Shown here piece by piece: positions 1 through 8,749 of a stretch of DNA of 64,000 bases (the first letter of the stretch is position 1; each line of letters begins with the position of its first letter). Under the pieces are notes generated by a model. It was given only the letters and a program-made list of their open reading frames with translations. It was not told the origin of the DNA and made no database searches. The DNA comes from Planctomycetaceae bacterium (GTDB lineage Bacteria > Planctomycetota > UBA1135 > GCA-002686595): NCBI GenBank assembly GCA_011525785.1, contig WYBT01000026.1, positions 248,001-312,000 of the forward strand, in the 5' to 3' direction. Both the position numbers and the translations under genes were made by a program.

Positions 1-178
1 GTCTGCGAATCGGCGCGTGTCCATCTCCAAGTTCCTGCATGGTAAGCGGCGCTGCGCCTGTCTTCTGCGTCACGAACTCGACGACCTCGTTGAGCAGTTC
101 GAGTTCATCCCAAACTGGGTGCTGCGGCTTCAGCTTCCCGACCGTCTTGCGCGGCTGATAGGGGTCCACGGAGTTCAA
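1..178 (-). CDS. Unrecognised small protein, N-terminal part only (runs off the window)
   Basis: Only the first 59 codons are present; the gene continues beyond position 1. The reading frame starts at TTG (178-176), two bases after the stop codon of the copper ATPase, and is open to the edge. A GGGAG stretch in the last ATPase codons lies about 7 bases before this TTG, which favours it over the in-frame GTG at 169-167. The peptide begins LNSVDPYQPRKTV and goes on with an acidic, probably helical stretch (WDELELLNEVVEFV), so it looks like a soluble protein. I do not recognise the family. Its position suggests translational coupling to the ATPase and perhaps a role in the same metal response, but that is inference from location alone. 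Confidence 0.55.
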   Translation of the reverse strand, partial: MNSVDPYQPRKTVGKLKPQHPVWDELELLNEVVEFVTQKTGAAPLTMQELGDGHAPIRR

Positions 179-179
179 C

Positions 180-2477
180 CTACCGCTCCCGCGCGCCGTC
201 CGCCAAGCGCACGCCGCGCAGACGCAGTGCGTTCGCGATCACGCTGGCGGAGCTGAAGGTCATGGCGAGCGCCGCGAGGGTGGGGGAGAGCATCGCGCCG
301 GTGAAGGGCGCGAGCGCGCCGGCCGCGATCGGCAGGCACAGCGCGTTGTAGCCGAAGGCCAGCCACAGGTTCTGGCGGATGTTGCGCAGCGTCGCACGCG
401 AGAGCGCACGCGCCTTGGCGATCGTCGTCAGGTCGCCGCGCACGAGCGTGATCGCCGCCGTCTGCTTGGCGATGTCGGTTCCGCCGCCCATCGCGATTCC
501 CACGTCGGCCAGCGCGAGCGCAGGCGCGTCGTTGACGCCATCGCCGCCCATCGCGACGCGCTTGCCGGTGCGCCGCAGCTCTTCGATCGCGCGCGCCTTT
601 CGCTCGGGCGAAGCGCCGCCTTCGAAATGCTCGAGGCCCAGCTCGCGCGCGAGCGACTCGACGGCGGCCACGCGATCGCCGCTGAGCACGCGCAGCTCGA
701 CGCCGCTGGCTTCGAGAGCTCGGCACGCGCGCTTCGCCGAGGTCCGCAGCGGATCCTCGACGGCGATCGCGCCCGCGAACGCGCCGTCGACGGCGATGAG
801 CACGAGCGAACGACCGGTGCGCCCGGCTTCTGCGAGCTCGCGGCCGAACGGATCGAGCGCCACGCCGCGCTCGACCAGCAGCGCTGCGCTGCCGAGCACG
901 ACCTCGAGCCCGTCGACGACGCCAGCCGCTCCGCGACCGACGAGGTGCTCAAAACGCTGCGCCATTCCAACCACCAAGCCGCGCGCGTGCGCCTCGGCGA
1001 CGAGCGCTGCGGCGAGCGGATGTTCGCTGTGGCGCTCGACCGCGGCCGCCAGCGCGAGCACGCGCCGCTCGTCGAAGCCGTGCGCCGCCACGACGCCCGT
1101 CACGCGCGGCTTGCCCTCGGTCAGCGTGCCGGTCTTGTCGACCACCAGCACGTCCACACTCGCCAGCGCCTGCAGCGCCTCGGCGTCACGCACGAGCACG
1201 CCTTCGCGCGCCGCGCGCGAGGTGGCGACCACGATCGACATCGGAGTCGCGAGTCCGAGCGCGCACGGGCACGCGATCACGAGCACCGACACCGCGGCGA
1301 CCAGGCCCTTCTGCGCGCCCTGCTCGACGCCGCTGAAGCTCCACGCGAGCCACGCCAGCGCCGCGAACGCGACTACCGCCGGCGTGAACCACGCCGCGAC
1401 GCGGTCGACGAGCTGCTGGACCGGCGCGCGCGAGCGCTGGGCCACGGCGACGAGCTCGACGATGCGCGCGAGCGTCGTGTCGGCGCCGACGCGCTCCGCG
1501 AGCATCTTCAGCGAGCCGCGTGTCGCGACCGTGCCGCCGGTGAGCGCGTCGCCCGGGCCCTTGCGCGCGGGCTCGGCCTCGCCGGTGAGCATCGACTCGT
1601 CGATCCAGGCCTCGCCTTCGAGAACCACGCCGTCGACCGGCACGCGCGCGCCGGGCTTGACCAGCAGCACGTGCCCTTCGCGCACTTCCGCGAGCTTCAC
1701 TTCGCTCTCGTTGCCGAGCGGATCGAGGCGAATCGCCGTCGGTGGCGCGAGTTCGAGCAACTCGCGCAACGCCGCGCCTGTCTTGCGCCGCGCGGAGAGC
1801 TCGAGCACCTGCCCCGCGAGCGCGAGCGTCGTGACCATCGCCGCCGATTCGAAGTACAGCTCCAGGCCGAGCGCCGGCCGCACGAGCGCCGCCACGCTCG
1901 CGCTCCAGGCGACGAGGATCCCCAGCGAGAGCAGCGTGAACATGTTCGCCGAGCGCGCGCGCAGCGAGTCCCAGCCGCGCGCGAGGATCGGCCGGCCCGC
2001 TCCGAACACAACCGCGCTCGAGAGCGCCGCCTGCAGCGCGCTGTTCCACGGTTCGTCGAGCAGCGCGTGGCGCGCGTGGCCCGTGAGCATGCCGCCCATC
2101 GCGATCACGACCAGCGGCGCCGTGAGCGCCGCGGCGAGCGCGAGCTTGGCGCGCATCGAGCGGTGCTCGGCCTCGAACGGGTCGCCGGCGAACACGCCCT
2201 CGGGCTCGAGCGCCATGCCGCACTTGGGACAGTTCGCGGGCCCGATCGAGCGCACGCCCGGGCACATCGGACAGATGTGCGGGGCGCTCGCGAGCCCGGG
2301 ATCGGCCGCCATCGACTCGCGCGCGCCGGCCAGGAAGCGCTCGGGCGCCTCGCGGAAGCGCCGCAGGCAGGACTCGGCGCAGAACAGGTACGTGACGCCC
2401 GCGTGCTCGTGCCGGAGCGGCGCGTCCGCAGCTACGCTCATCCCACACACCGGATCGACATTCAGCAACGCAGGCAT
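180..2477 (-). CDS. Copper-translocating P1B-type ATPase with YHS and heavy-metal-binding domains
   Basis: A 765-residue inner-membrane pump that uses ATP to move heavy-metal ions, probably copper or silver, across the membrane. The first 50 residues form a YHS-type metal-binding domain (DPVCGM, then paired cysteines), followed by a second small domain with CPMCPGV and CPKCGM. In most relatives this second motif reads CPMHP, so a histidine is replaced by cysteine here. The ATPase core follows: TGEA actuator, the CPC transmembrane metal site (IACPCALG, near residue 405), the phosphorylated Asp in DKTGTLT (near 446), the SEHPLA motif of P1B pumps, and GDGVNDAP (near 645). About eight membrane helices are expected for the family. 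The ATG is only 9 bases downstream of a TAGGAT -10-like hexamer. A partial unknown gene follows immediately. The family call is secure; the exact metal is inferred. Confidence 0.95.
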   Translation of the reverse strand: MPALLNVDPVCGMSVAADAPLRHEHAGVTYLFCAESCLRRFREAPERFLAGARESMAADPGLASAPHICPMCPGVRSIGPANCPKCGMALEPEGVFAGDPFEAEHRSMRAKLALAAALTAPLVVIAMGGMLTGHARHALLDEPWNSALQAALSSAVVFGAGRPILARGWDSLRARSANMFTLLSLGILVAWSASVAALVRPALGLELYFESAAMVTTLALAGQVLELSARRKTGAALRELLELAPPTAIRLDPLGNESEVKLAEVREGHVLLVKPGARVPVDGVVLEGEAWIDESMLTGEAEPARKGPGDALTGGTVATRGSLKMLAERVGADTTLARIVELVAVAQRSRAPVQQLVDRVAAWFTPAVVAFAALAWLAWSFSGVEQGAQKGLVAAVSVLVIACPCALGLATPMSIVVATSRAAREGVLVRDAEALQALASVDVLVVDKTGTLTEGKPRVTGVVAAHGFDERRVLALAAAVERHSEHPLAAALVAEAHARGLVVGMAQRFEHLVGRGAAGVVDGLEVVLGSAALLVERGVALDPFGRELAEAGRTGRSLVLIAVDGAFAGAIAVEDPLRTSAKRACRALEASGVELRVLSGDRVAAVESLARELGLEHFEGGASPERKARAIEELRRTGKRVAMGGDGVNDAPALALADVGIAMGGGTDIAKQTAAITLVRGDLTTIAKARALSRATLRNIRQNLWLAFGYNALCLPIAAGALAPFTGAMLSPTLAALAMTFSSASVIANALRLRGVRLADGARER

Positions 2478-2486
2478 CGAGTCGGG

Positions 2487-2492
2487 ATCCTA
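2487..2492 (-). promoter_or_regulatory. -10-like hexamer TAGGAT before the copper ATPase
   Basis: TAGGAT on the minus strand, 9 bases before the ATPase ATG. No -35 match is seen. It fits the recurrent TAnnnT pattern that precedes many starts in this window and would give an almost leaderless mRNA. Confidence 0.35.
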
Positions 2493-2614
2493 GTGCGTGC
2501 CGCGCAGACTTCGTGGCTCGGCTCGCAACTCATCGAGGGCGCGTCGGCGCGAGGAAAATCCCTCAGCCCAGCTGTTCGCTTCGCCCGCGCCTGCGCCTGT
2601 TGCCCTCCATCGCC

Positions 2615-3217
2615 ATGAGCCCCGCCTCCACCAGCTTGCGCCCCGCTCCGCCCGACCGCACGAACGAGCTGATCGCGCGCGTCAACCGCGGCGACGAGGG
2701 CGCCTTCCACGAATTGCTCGAGCGCGACCAGGAGTGGGTCCGGCGGCGCGTGAGGGAGCGCCTGGGCCCCGGCCTGCGCGGCAAGGCCGAGACCGTCGAC
2801 CTGGTGCAGTCCACGATGGTCGAAGTCCTGCGCTACCGGCCGAACCTGCGCGTCGAAGGCCGAGAGCAGTTTCGGGCGCTGATGGCGCGCATCGTCGAGA
2901 ACGTGATCCGCGCCTTCCACGACCACGTCCGCGCGCAGTGCCGCGACATGGCGCGCGAGCAGGTCCTCCAGAGCGGCAGCCACGCGGCCCCCGCGAGCGC
3001 CAAGGAACTGCCCCTCGACGCGCTGGTGGAACTGGAGGCGGACGAGAACCTGCGCCGTGCGCTGCAGCGCTTGCGCGAGAGCGACCGGCAGGTGCTCGAG
3101 CTGCGCTACTTCCGCGAGTTGTCGTTCGCGCAGATCGGCGAGCGGCTCAACGTCAGCCCCGACGCCGCGCGCATGCAGTGCAACCGGGCCGAGGCGCGCC
3201 TGCGCGAGCTCATGTAG
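2615..3217 (+). CDS. ECF-type RNA polymerase sigma factor, planctomycete subfamily
   Basis: A 200-residue sigma-70 family factor of the extracytoplasmic-function group, which would direct RNA polymerase to a specific regulon. Region 2 is seen in the stretch EGAFHELLERD through VDLVQSTMVEVLR. The C-terminal third has region 4 with VLELRYFRELSFAQIGERL and SPDAARMQ, the helix-turn-helix that reads the -35 element. I chose the ATG at 2615 because the sigma domains begin shortly after it; the frame stays open upstream to 2513, but that part is low-complexity and arginine-rich. The VDLVQSTM and SPDAARMQ wording is typical of the large ECF-like families of Planctomycetota. No anti-sigma gene is adjacent. 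The next gene is convergent. Confidence 0.9.
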   Translation: MSPASTSLRPAPPDRTNELIARVNRGDEGAFHELLERDQEWVRRRVRERLGPGLRGKAETVDLVQSTMVEVLRYRPNLRVEGREQFRALMARIVENVIRAFHDHVRAQCRDMAREQVLQSGSHAAPASAKELPLDALVELEADENLRRALQRLRESDRQVLELRYFRELSFAQIGERLNVSPDAARMQCNRAEARLRELM

Positions 3218-3248
3218 TCGTTGTCGCTGGGCGCGCGGCCGGGCGCGA

Positions 3249-5045
3249 TCAGCGCTTGCGCACGAGCACCGCGGCGCCGAAACGCGAGTTGGGCTGCAGC
3301 GGCGGGTCGCCGAAGACCTGCACGGCTTGGTACTCCGCTCGCAGCCAGGCGCCGAGTTCGCGCGCGTAGTCGACGCCGAAGAAGCGGTAGCCGTACTCGC
3401 TGGTGTCCTTGTGCGTGATCACGACCACGTCCGGCGGATTCGCGCGGAAGGCCGCGAGCATGCGCTCTTCGCCGAACAGCACGATCTCCGGCGGCATGAA
3501 GTTGATGAACGGCGTCGGATTCTCCAGGCGCGCGAGGTAGTTGAGCGTCACGCCCTCGGGGAACACGGCCAGCGTGCGCGGCGGCGCGCCGGGCTCGTTC
3601 GAGCGCTCGAGCCAGCCCAAAACGGCCTCGAGGATCGTCCCGCGCACGTCGGCGCGGAACTCGTCGGCGCCGCGGCCGAGACTCTGCTGCTTCATGGCGT
3701 GGACGCGCTCGGTGGTGACGATGTGCAGCACGCCCAGCGTGGCCAGTGCGCCGGCGAGGCCCGCGCGCAACGCCGGAGCACTCACCCAGCGCGCGAGCGC
3801 GTGCGGCAACGCGTCGAGCGCGAGCGCGGCCAGCAGCGCGGTCGCAGGCATGGCGAGCGCGAAGCCGTAGTGCGAGATGCGGACGTTGAGCGCCATCTTG
3901 GCCAGCAGGACCAGCGCGGCGAGCGCGAAGGCCGCGCGGGCTGCGTCGCGTGGCGATCCGGTTCGCCGCGCGAGCGCGAGCGCCGACGACGCGAGCACGG
4001 CGAGAGCGAGCAACGGCCAGCCGCGCGCTACTTCGCTCAAGCGCGTCCAGCTCACCAGCGCGTAGGCAGCGCCGGCGCCGAGCGGAAGGAGCACGGCGAC
4101 GCCCAGCCAGCCCGGTGCTCGCCGCGCGAGCGCTGCGAGTCCGGCGAGAATCGCGACGAGCGCGGCCCAGCGTCCGCACCAGGTCAGCATCACCAGCAGG
4201 TTGTCCGCGGGCGCATCCAGGCCCATGCCGCGCTTGTAGAACGCGAGTTCGGCGACGTCGCTCGTCGCCAGCGACGGCCACGCGCCGAGCACGCCGCGCC
4301 AGGCCTCGGCCGCGCCGAGTGCGCTCGCGAGCCCCGCGAAGGCGAGTGCGACGACGGCCGCCGCGCCGGCTGAGAAGACCGCGAGCGCGCGCAGTTGTGC
4401 GCCGAGCTCGACCCGCGCCTGCCAAGCCGTGAAGGCGAGCCCGCTCACGCCCGCCAGCAACGCGGCGAGCGCCATCTCCGGCTTGGTGAGCAGTGCAGCG
4501 CCGACGCACGCGCCGCACAGCGCGCTCCACGCGAGCCGGCGGCTCGCCGCCCAGCGCAGAGCGCTGATGAGCGCGCCCAGCGTGAGCAACACGCCGTGCG
4601 TCGCCTCGTGCGAGTAGGGCGTGATGTAGTTGTAGTTGCCGATGCCGACGAGCTGCGCGAAGCCGCAGCATGCGATCACGAGCGCGCAGGCGCCGGTGGC
4701 GGCCCAACTCGACGTGAACGAGCGCAGCGCGGCGTGCAGGAGCGCGAGGATCGCCGCGAACAGCGCCGCGTTGACCCACACCAGCGTGGCGAGGCCCACG
4801 CCGAGCACTTCGAAGCACAGAGCGTTCCAGTACGGGCTCAGCGGGCCGTTGAACCAAGCCAGATCGCGGTACAGCACGTCACCTGCGCTCAGACGCCACG
4901 GCGCATACAGCTCGCGGCCGAAGTCGACCACCGAGTCGGGCCACTTGCCCCAGGTGCGCGCCATGAGGAGCGCGAACAGCGCCGCGAGCAGCGCGAACTG
5001 GAGCCAGGCGCTGCGGCGCGTGGTTCCCGAGTCGTGGTTGCTCAT
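3249..5045 (-). CDS. Polytopic membrane protein, probable GT-C type glycosyltransferase
   Basis: A 598-residue integral membrane protein. It begins MSNHDSGTT, followed at once by a hydrophobic helix, and has about ten further hydrophobic helices. The first periplasmic loop (DFGRELYAPWRLSAGDVLYRD) resembles the acceptor/lipid-donor loop of PMT/ArnT-like GT-C enzymes, where one or two acidic residues act in catalysis. The C-terminal 150 residues form a soluble domain (ending VLVRKR). The ATG overlaps the stop of the upstream sulfatase-like gene as ATGA, so the two are translationally coupled and probably work together on a cell-surface glycan or lipid. The substrate cannot be read from sequence. 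The same coding frame stays open upstream to 6077, but that part is antisense-type shadow of the sulfatase gene in another frame. Confidence 0.75.
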   Translation of the reverse strand: MSNHDSGTTRRSAWLQFALLAALFALLMARTWGKWPDSVVDFGRELYAPWRLSAGDVLYRDLAWFNGPLSPYWNALCFEVLGVGLATLVWVNAALFAAILALLHAALRSFTSSWAATGACALVIACCGFAQLVGIGNYNYITPYSHEATHGVLLTLGALISALRWAASRRLAWSALCGACVGAALLTKPEMALAALLAGVSGLAFTAWQARVELGAQLRALAVFSAGAAAVVALAFAGLASALGAAEAWRGVLGAWPSLATSDVAELAFYKRGMGLDAPADNLLVMLTWCGRWAALVAILAGLAALARRAPGWLGVAVLLPLGAGAAYALVSWTRLSEVARGWPLLALAVLASSALALARRTGSPRDAARAAFALAALVLLAKMALNVRISHYGFALAMPATALLAALALDALPHALARWVSAPALRAGLAGALATLGVLHIVTTERVHAMKQQSLGRGADEFRADVRGTILEAVLGWLERSNEPGAPPRTLAVFPEGVTLNYLARLENPTPFINFMPPEIVLFGEERMLAAFRANPPDVVVITHKDTSEYGYRFFGVDYARELGAWLRAEYQAVQVFGDPPLQPNSRFGAAVLVRKR

Positions 5046-6499
5046 TTCACGCCGTTGCCCGCGGTCTCGCTGTCCGCGCCGAGGTAGCCCAGTTCGCGCA
5101 GCTTGCGCTGCATCGCTTCGTCGAGGTCGACGGCCTGCGCGCCCGTTCCGATCTGCGCCTTGAGCTCGAGCACCTGGGCGCGCATCACGCGCAGCGCGGA
5201 CAAGCCCTTGACCGCGCGCGCGTCGTTCTTCACGTCGAGCGGCTGCTGCTCGCGCGGATCGCGCGCCAGGTCGAAGGCGAAGTCCGGCAGCGTCTCGCCG
5301 CGCGGTCCCTTGCCGAGCGAGTGCACCTTGAACGAGTTCGTGCGCAGCGCCGCGAACTGGCGGCCGTCGGCGAACAGCTCGAGCAGCGCCGGACGCTCCT
5401 CGAGCGGCTGGCCCGCCAGCAGCGGCCGCAGGTCGCGACCAGAACTCGGCGGGCCGTTGCGCACGCCCGCGACGGCGAGGAAGGTCGGCATCAGGTCGAC
5501 CAGCCGCACTTGCGTCGACGCGACGCTGCCCGGCGCGATCTGCCCGGGCCAGTGCGCGATCATCGGAATGCGCACGACCTCTTCGAACAGCGAGTGCTGG
5601 TGGCCCTTCTTGCCGTGGTCGAGGAACTCCTCGCCGTGGTCGGCGGTGACGATCACCAGCGCGTTGTCGAGCTTCCCAGCGGCGCGCAGCGCGTCGAGCA
5701 GCTTGCCGATGTGTTCGTCGGTGAAGCGGATCTCCGCGTCGTACAGCGCCATCAAGTGCTTGAAGTCGCGCGGCGCCATGCCGGGCGCGACGGCGGGATT
5801 CTTGACGAAGTCCTCGCCCGTGATCGGTCCCTCGTAGCCCTGGTCGAACAGCTCGACGTACTCCTTGGGCGCGCGGTAGTCGTAGTGCACGTCCCACAGG
5901 TGCACGAACAGGAAGTAGGGCTTGTCGTCGGGCGCCGAACCGATCCAGGACCGCACGCGCTCGAGCGTGCGCGGGCTGGTGATGTCGGCGTGCGAAGCGC
6001 CGTGCACGCGCCGCGACTGCGTCGCGAACACGTTCGCGTCGAGCGCTTCGCCTTCGTTCGCCATGCAGTTCTCCCACACCTCGAAGCCGTCGTTCAGGCC
6101 GAAGGTGGGGTGCAGGTACGGGCCGCCGAAGAAGCCCGCGGTGTGGTAGCCGGCGCGCGCGAGTTCCTCAGCCAGCGTGCGGTGCGCGGGATCCAGGCGC
6201 AGGCCGTTGTCGACCAGTCCGTGCGCGGAGTCGTACAGCCCCGTGAACATCGCCGCGTGCGAAGGCAGCGTCCACGAGGTCGTGCTGAGCGCGTTCTCGA
6301 AGCGCAGCCCTTCGCGCGCGAGCGCGTCGAGCGTCGGCGAAGTCGGCGCCGGATAGCCGTAGCAGCCCAGGTGATCGGGACGCAGGCTGTCGATCGAGAT
6401 CAGCACCAGGTTGGGCCGCGACGGATCCCGCTCCGGTGAGCAGGCGCCCAGGAGCGTGGCCCAGGCGCACAGCGAGGCGGCGCGCAGGAGGATTGACAT
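5042..6499 (-). CDS. Sulfatase / alkaline-phosphatase-superfamily lipoprotein with Thr at the nucleophile position
   Basis: A 485-residue exported enzyme. The N-terminus is a lipoprotein signal with lipobox LGAC (Cys near 20). The metal-binding motifs of the superfamily are visible: ISIDSLRPDHLGCYGY near residue 35, HLWDVHYDY, a DHGEEF block, and KGHQHSLFEE. At the nucleophile site classical sulfatases have C/S-x-P-S-R. Here the text is SWTLPSHAAMFTG, so Thr replaces Cys/Ser and His replaces Arg. Formylglycine formation is therefore unlikely, and the enzyme may act like Thr-dependent phosphodiesterases or phosphoglycerol transferases of the same fold. Its stop overlaps the ATG of the following membrane glycosyltransferase (ATGA). 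A TATCCT hexamer lies 7 bases before the ATG. Superfamily certain, substrate unknown. Confidence 0.88.
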   Translation of the reverse strand: MSILLRAASLCAWATLLGACSPERDPSRPNLVLISIDSLRPDHLGCYGYPAPTSPTLDALAREGLRFENALSTTSWTLPSHAAMFTGLYDSAHGLVDNGLRLDPAHRTLAEELARAGYHTAGFFGGPYLHPTFGLNDGFEVWENCMANEGEALDANVFATQSRRVHGASHADITSPRTLERVRSWIGSAPDDKPYFLFVHLWDVHYDYRAPKEYVELFDQGYEGPITGEDFVKNPAVAPGMAPRDFKHLMALYDAEIRFTDEHIGKLLDALRAAGKLDNALVIVTADHGEEFLDHGKKGHQHSLFEEVVRIPMIAHWPGQIAPGSVASTQVRLVDLMPTFLAVAGVRNGPPSSGRDLRPLLAGQPLEERPALLELFADGRQFAALRTNSFKVHSLGKGPRGETLPDFAFDLARDPREQQPLDVKNDARAVKGLSALRVMRAQVLELKAQIGTGAQAVDLDEAMQRKLRELGYLGADSETAGNGVK

Positions 6500-6506
6500 C
6501 GCTGCG

Positions 6507-6512
6507 AGGATA
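6507..6512 (-). promoter_or_regulatory. -10-like hexamer TATCCT before the sulfatase-like gene
   Basis: TATCCT on the minus strand, 7 bases before the ATG at 6499; the same hexamer precedes the M28 peptidase at 26678. No -35 element is recognisable. The divergent pcrA promoter candidate is only 17 bases away. Confidence 0.4.
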
Positions 6513-6529
6513 GCCCACGCGCGCCGCGC

Positions 6530-6535
6530 TACACT
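6530..6535 (+). promoter_or_regulatory. -10-like hexamer TACACT before the helicase gene
   Basis: TACACT followed by CGCGCGC, 24 bases before the pcrA ATG. An identical TACACTCGCGCG block precedes the gene starting at 63185. A TTGACA at 6493-6498 is too far upstream (31 bases) to be its -35. Confidence 0.4.
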
Positions 6536-6559
6536 CGCGCGCTTCGCTCTGCACCCGCG

Positions 6560-8749
6560 ATGTCCGAGACCACCTCCGATACCCACAGCGCCACTGCGGC
6601 GACCGGCGTGCGAGCGGACCTGCTCGCGGGCCTGAATGAGGCCCAGCGCGAGGCCGTGACCCACGGCGAAGGCCCGCTGCTGATCCTCGCCGGCGCCGGC
6701 TCGGGCAAGACGCGCGCCATCACCAGCCGCATAGCGCACCTGGTGCTCGAGCGCGGCGTGCGCCCCTCCGAAGTGCTCGCGATCACGTTCACCAACAAGG
6801 CCGCGGGCGAGATGCGCGAGCGCGTCGATCGCCTTGCGGTGCCGCGCGGCGCGTGGGTTTCGACGTTTCACGCCATGTGCGCGCGCATCCTGCGCCGCGA
6901 CATCGAGCACCTGGGCGTGTGGACGCGCGACTTCACGATCTACGACACCGACGATCGCCAGAAGCTGATCCGCGAGCTGATCAAGTCCGCGGGCTACGAC
7001 ACGACCGCCTACCGCCCCGGCGACGTCGGCGCGTTCATCAGCGAGCGCAAGAACCGCGGAGGCGGGCCCGAGCAGGGCGACGACGGCTTCACCGACCAGC
7101 TCTTCGTGCGCGTCGAGCGCGAGTACGACGCGGCGCTGCGCAAGAACAACGCGCTCGACTTCGACGACCTCCTGCTCAAGGTGGTGGAGCTGTTCGAGGC
7201 GCACCCCGGCGTGCGCGATCAATACGCCGACGCCTTCCGCTACCTGCTCGTCGACGAGTACCAGGACACCAACCGCATCCAGTACCGGCTGCTGCGCCAC
7301 CTGACCGCGCTGCGCCGCAACATCGCGGTGTGCGGCGATCCCGACCAGTCGATCTACGCCTGGCGCGGGGCCGACATCCGCAACATCCTCGACTTCGAGC
7401 GCGATTTCCCCGGCGCGCGCGTGGTGCGCCTGGAGCAGAACTACCGCTCGACGCAGACCATCCTCGATGCGGCGCAGGCGGTGATCCGCAACAACACCCA
7501 GCGCAAGGAAAAGGAGTTGTGGAGTGAGCGCGGCGCGGGCGAGAAGCTCGCGGTGATCGAGTGCGCCGACGAGGACGACGAAGCGCGCGAGATCGCGCTG
7601 CGCATCCGCGCGCTGGCCGACGAGGGGCGCTCGCACGACGAGTTCGCGATCCTGTACCGCGCGAACTTCCTCCAGCGCGCGCTCGAACGCGCCCTGCGCC
7701 TGACTTCGATTCCCTACCAGATCGTCGCCGGCACCGAGTTCTACCAGCGGCGCGAGATCAAGGACCTGCTCGCGTACCTGCGCATCCTGGTCAACCCCGC
7801 GGACAACGAGGCCTGCGTGCGCGCGCTCGGCACGCCGCCGCGCGGCGTGGGCGACAAGTCGCTCGAAGACCTCGCCAGCTGGGCTGCGGATCGACGCGTG
7901 TCGCTCGTGCGCGCCTGTCACTCCGAAGAGGCGCGCGGGCGCATCAAGGGGCGCGCGAAAGCTGCGCTCGTGGCGTTCTCCGCGCTGCTCGAGCGCTTGT
8001 CGCTGTACTCCAGCGGTTCGGCCGAGGTCGCACTGAGCGCTTTGATCGAGGAGACGGCCTACTTCGAGCACCTGGCGCGCACCGCGGAGCGCGACGAAGT
8101 CGACCGCGAGCAGAACGTCCAGGAGTTGCTCGCGCACGCGGCTGAGTACGACGCGGCCAATCCGCAGGGCGGCGTGCGCGGTTTCCTGCAGGACGTGGCG
8201 CTGGTCAGCGACGCCGACGGCTTCGAGGAGGGCGTGCCGAAGGTCGCCTTGATGACCCTCCACGCGGCCAAGGGGCTCGAGTTCCCGGTCGTGTTCATCG
8301 CCGGGGTCGAGGAGGATCTGCTCCCGCACGCGCGCTCGGTCGCGGGCTCGGCCGACGCGATCGAAGAAGAGCGCCGCCTGTTCTACGTCGGCATGACGCG
8401 CGCGCAGGACCAGCTCGTGCTCTCGAGCGCTGTGACGCGCAAGCTCTACGGCGGCGACGTCTACCACCGGCCGTCGCGCTTCCTCGAAGAGATTCCGCGC
8501 GAACTCGTCCAAGCCCTCGAGGACGATGCGGACGCGCTCGGCGCATTCGAGCCCGAGCCGCAGGCCGAGTCGAGCGAGCGACTGGCGGTCGGCGACCTGG
8601 TCGAGCACGACGCCTTCGGCCGCGGCCGCGTCGAGCAACTGCTCGGCATGGGACCCAACGCGCGCGCCACCGTGGTGTTCCAGGGTGTCGGACTCAAGCA
8701 GCTGATGCTGGCCTACGCGCGCCTGCGCAAGGTGGGACGCGCGCGATGA
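6560..8749 (+). CDS. pcrA: ATP-dependent DNA helicase, PcrA/UvrD type (superfamily 1A)
   Basis: A 729-residue 3'-to-5' DNA helicase for repair, replication restart and removal of recombinase from DNA. Walker A is AGAGSGKT at residues 44-51. Motif Ia (ITFTNKAAGEM), Walker B with the DEYQDTN signature near 228-236, the GDPDQSIYAWRGA motif III region, QNYRST near 293, and the late motifs TLHAAKGLEFPVVF and RRLFYVGMTRA are all present, so the core is complete. The C-terminus carries the short VGDLVEHDAFGRGRV beta domain that binds RNA polymerase in PcrA. Length fits the family. The stop overlaps the next ATG (ATGA), linking it to a sigma-54 activator-like gene, which is an unusual partner. Confidence 0.95.
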   Translation: MSETTSDTHSATAATGVRADLLAGLNEAQREAVTHGEGPLLILAGAGSGKTRAITSRIAHLVLERGVRPSEVLAITFTNKAAGEMRERVDRLAVPRGAWVSTFHAMCARILRRDIEHLGVWTRDFTIYDTDDRQKLIRELIKSAGYDTTAYRPGDVGAFISERKNRGGGPEQGDDGFTDQLFVRVEREYDAALRKNNALDFDDLLLKVVELFEAHPGVRDQYADAFRYLLVDEYQDTNRIQYRLLRHLTALRRNIAVCGDPDQSIYAWRGADIRNILDFERDFPGARVVRLEQNYRSTQTILDAAQAVIRNNTQRKEKELWSERGAGEKLAVIECADEDDEAREIALRIRALADEGRSHDEFAILYRANFLQRALERALRLTSIPYQIVAGTEFYQRREIKDLLAYLRILVNPADNEACVRALGTPPRGVGDKSLEDLASWAADRRVSLVRACHSEEARGRIKGRAKAALVAFSALLERLSLYSSGSAEVALSALIEETAYFEHLARTAERDEVDREQNVQELLAHAAEYDAANPQGGVRGFLQDVALVSDADGFEEGVPKVALMTLHAAKGLEFPVVFIAGVEEDLLPHARSVAGSADAIEEERRLFYVGMTRAQDQLVLSSAVTRKLYGGDVYHRPSRFLEEIPRELVQALEDDADALGAFEPEPQAESSERLAVGDLVEHDAFGRGRVEQLLGMGPNARATVVFQGVGLKQLMLAYARLRKVGRAR

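Noticed and set aside
2513..2614. Longer start for the sigma factor
   Set aside because: The added residues are Arg/Pro/Ser-rich and precede a good ATG just before the conserved region; no ribosome site favours the long form.
379..2618. Long plus-strand open frames (up to 704 codons) opposite the copper ATPase
   Set aside because: They are Arg/Ser/Ala-rich with no domain pattern, typical antisense artefacts of very high GC, and lie fully within a well-supported gene.
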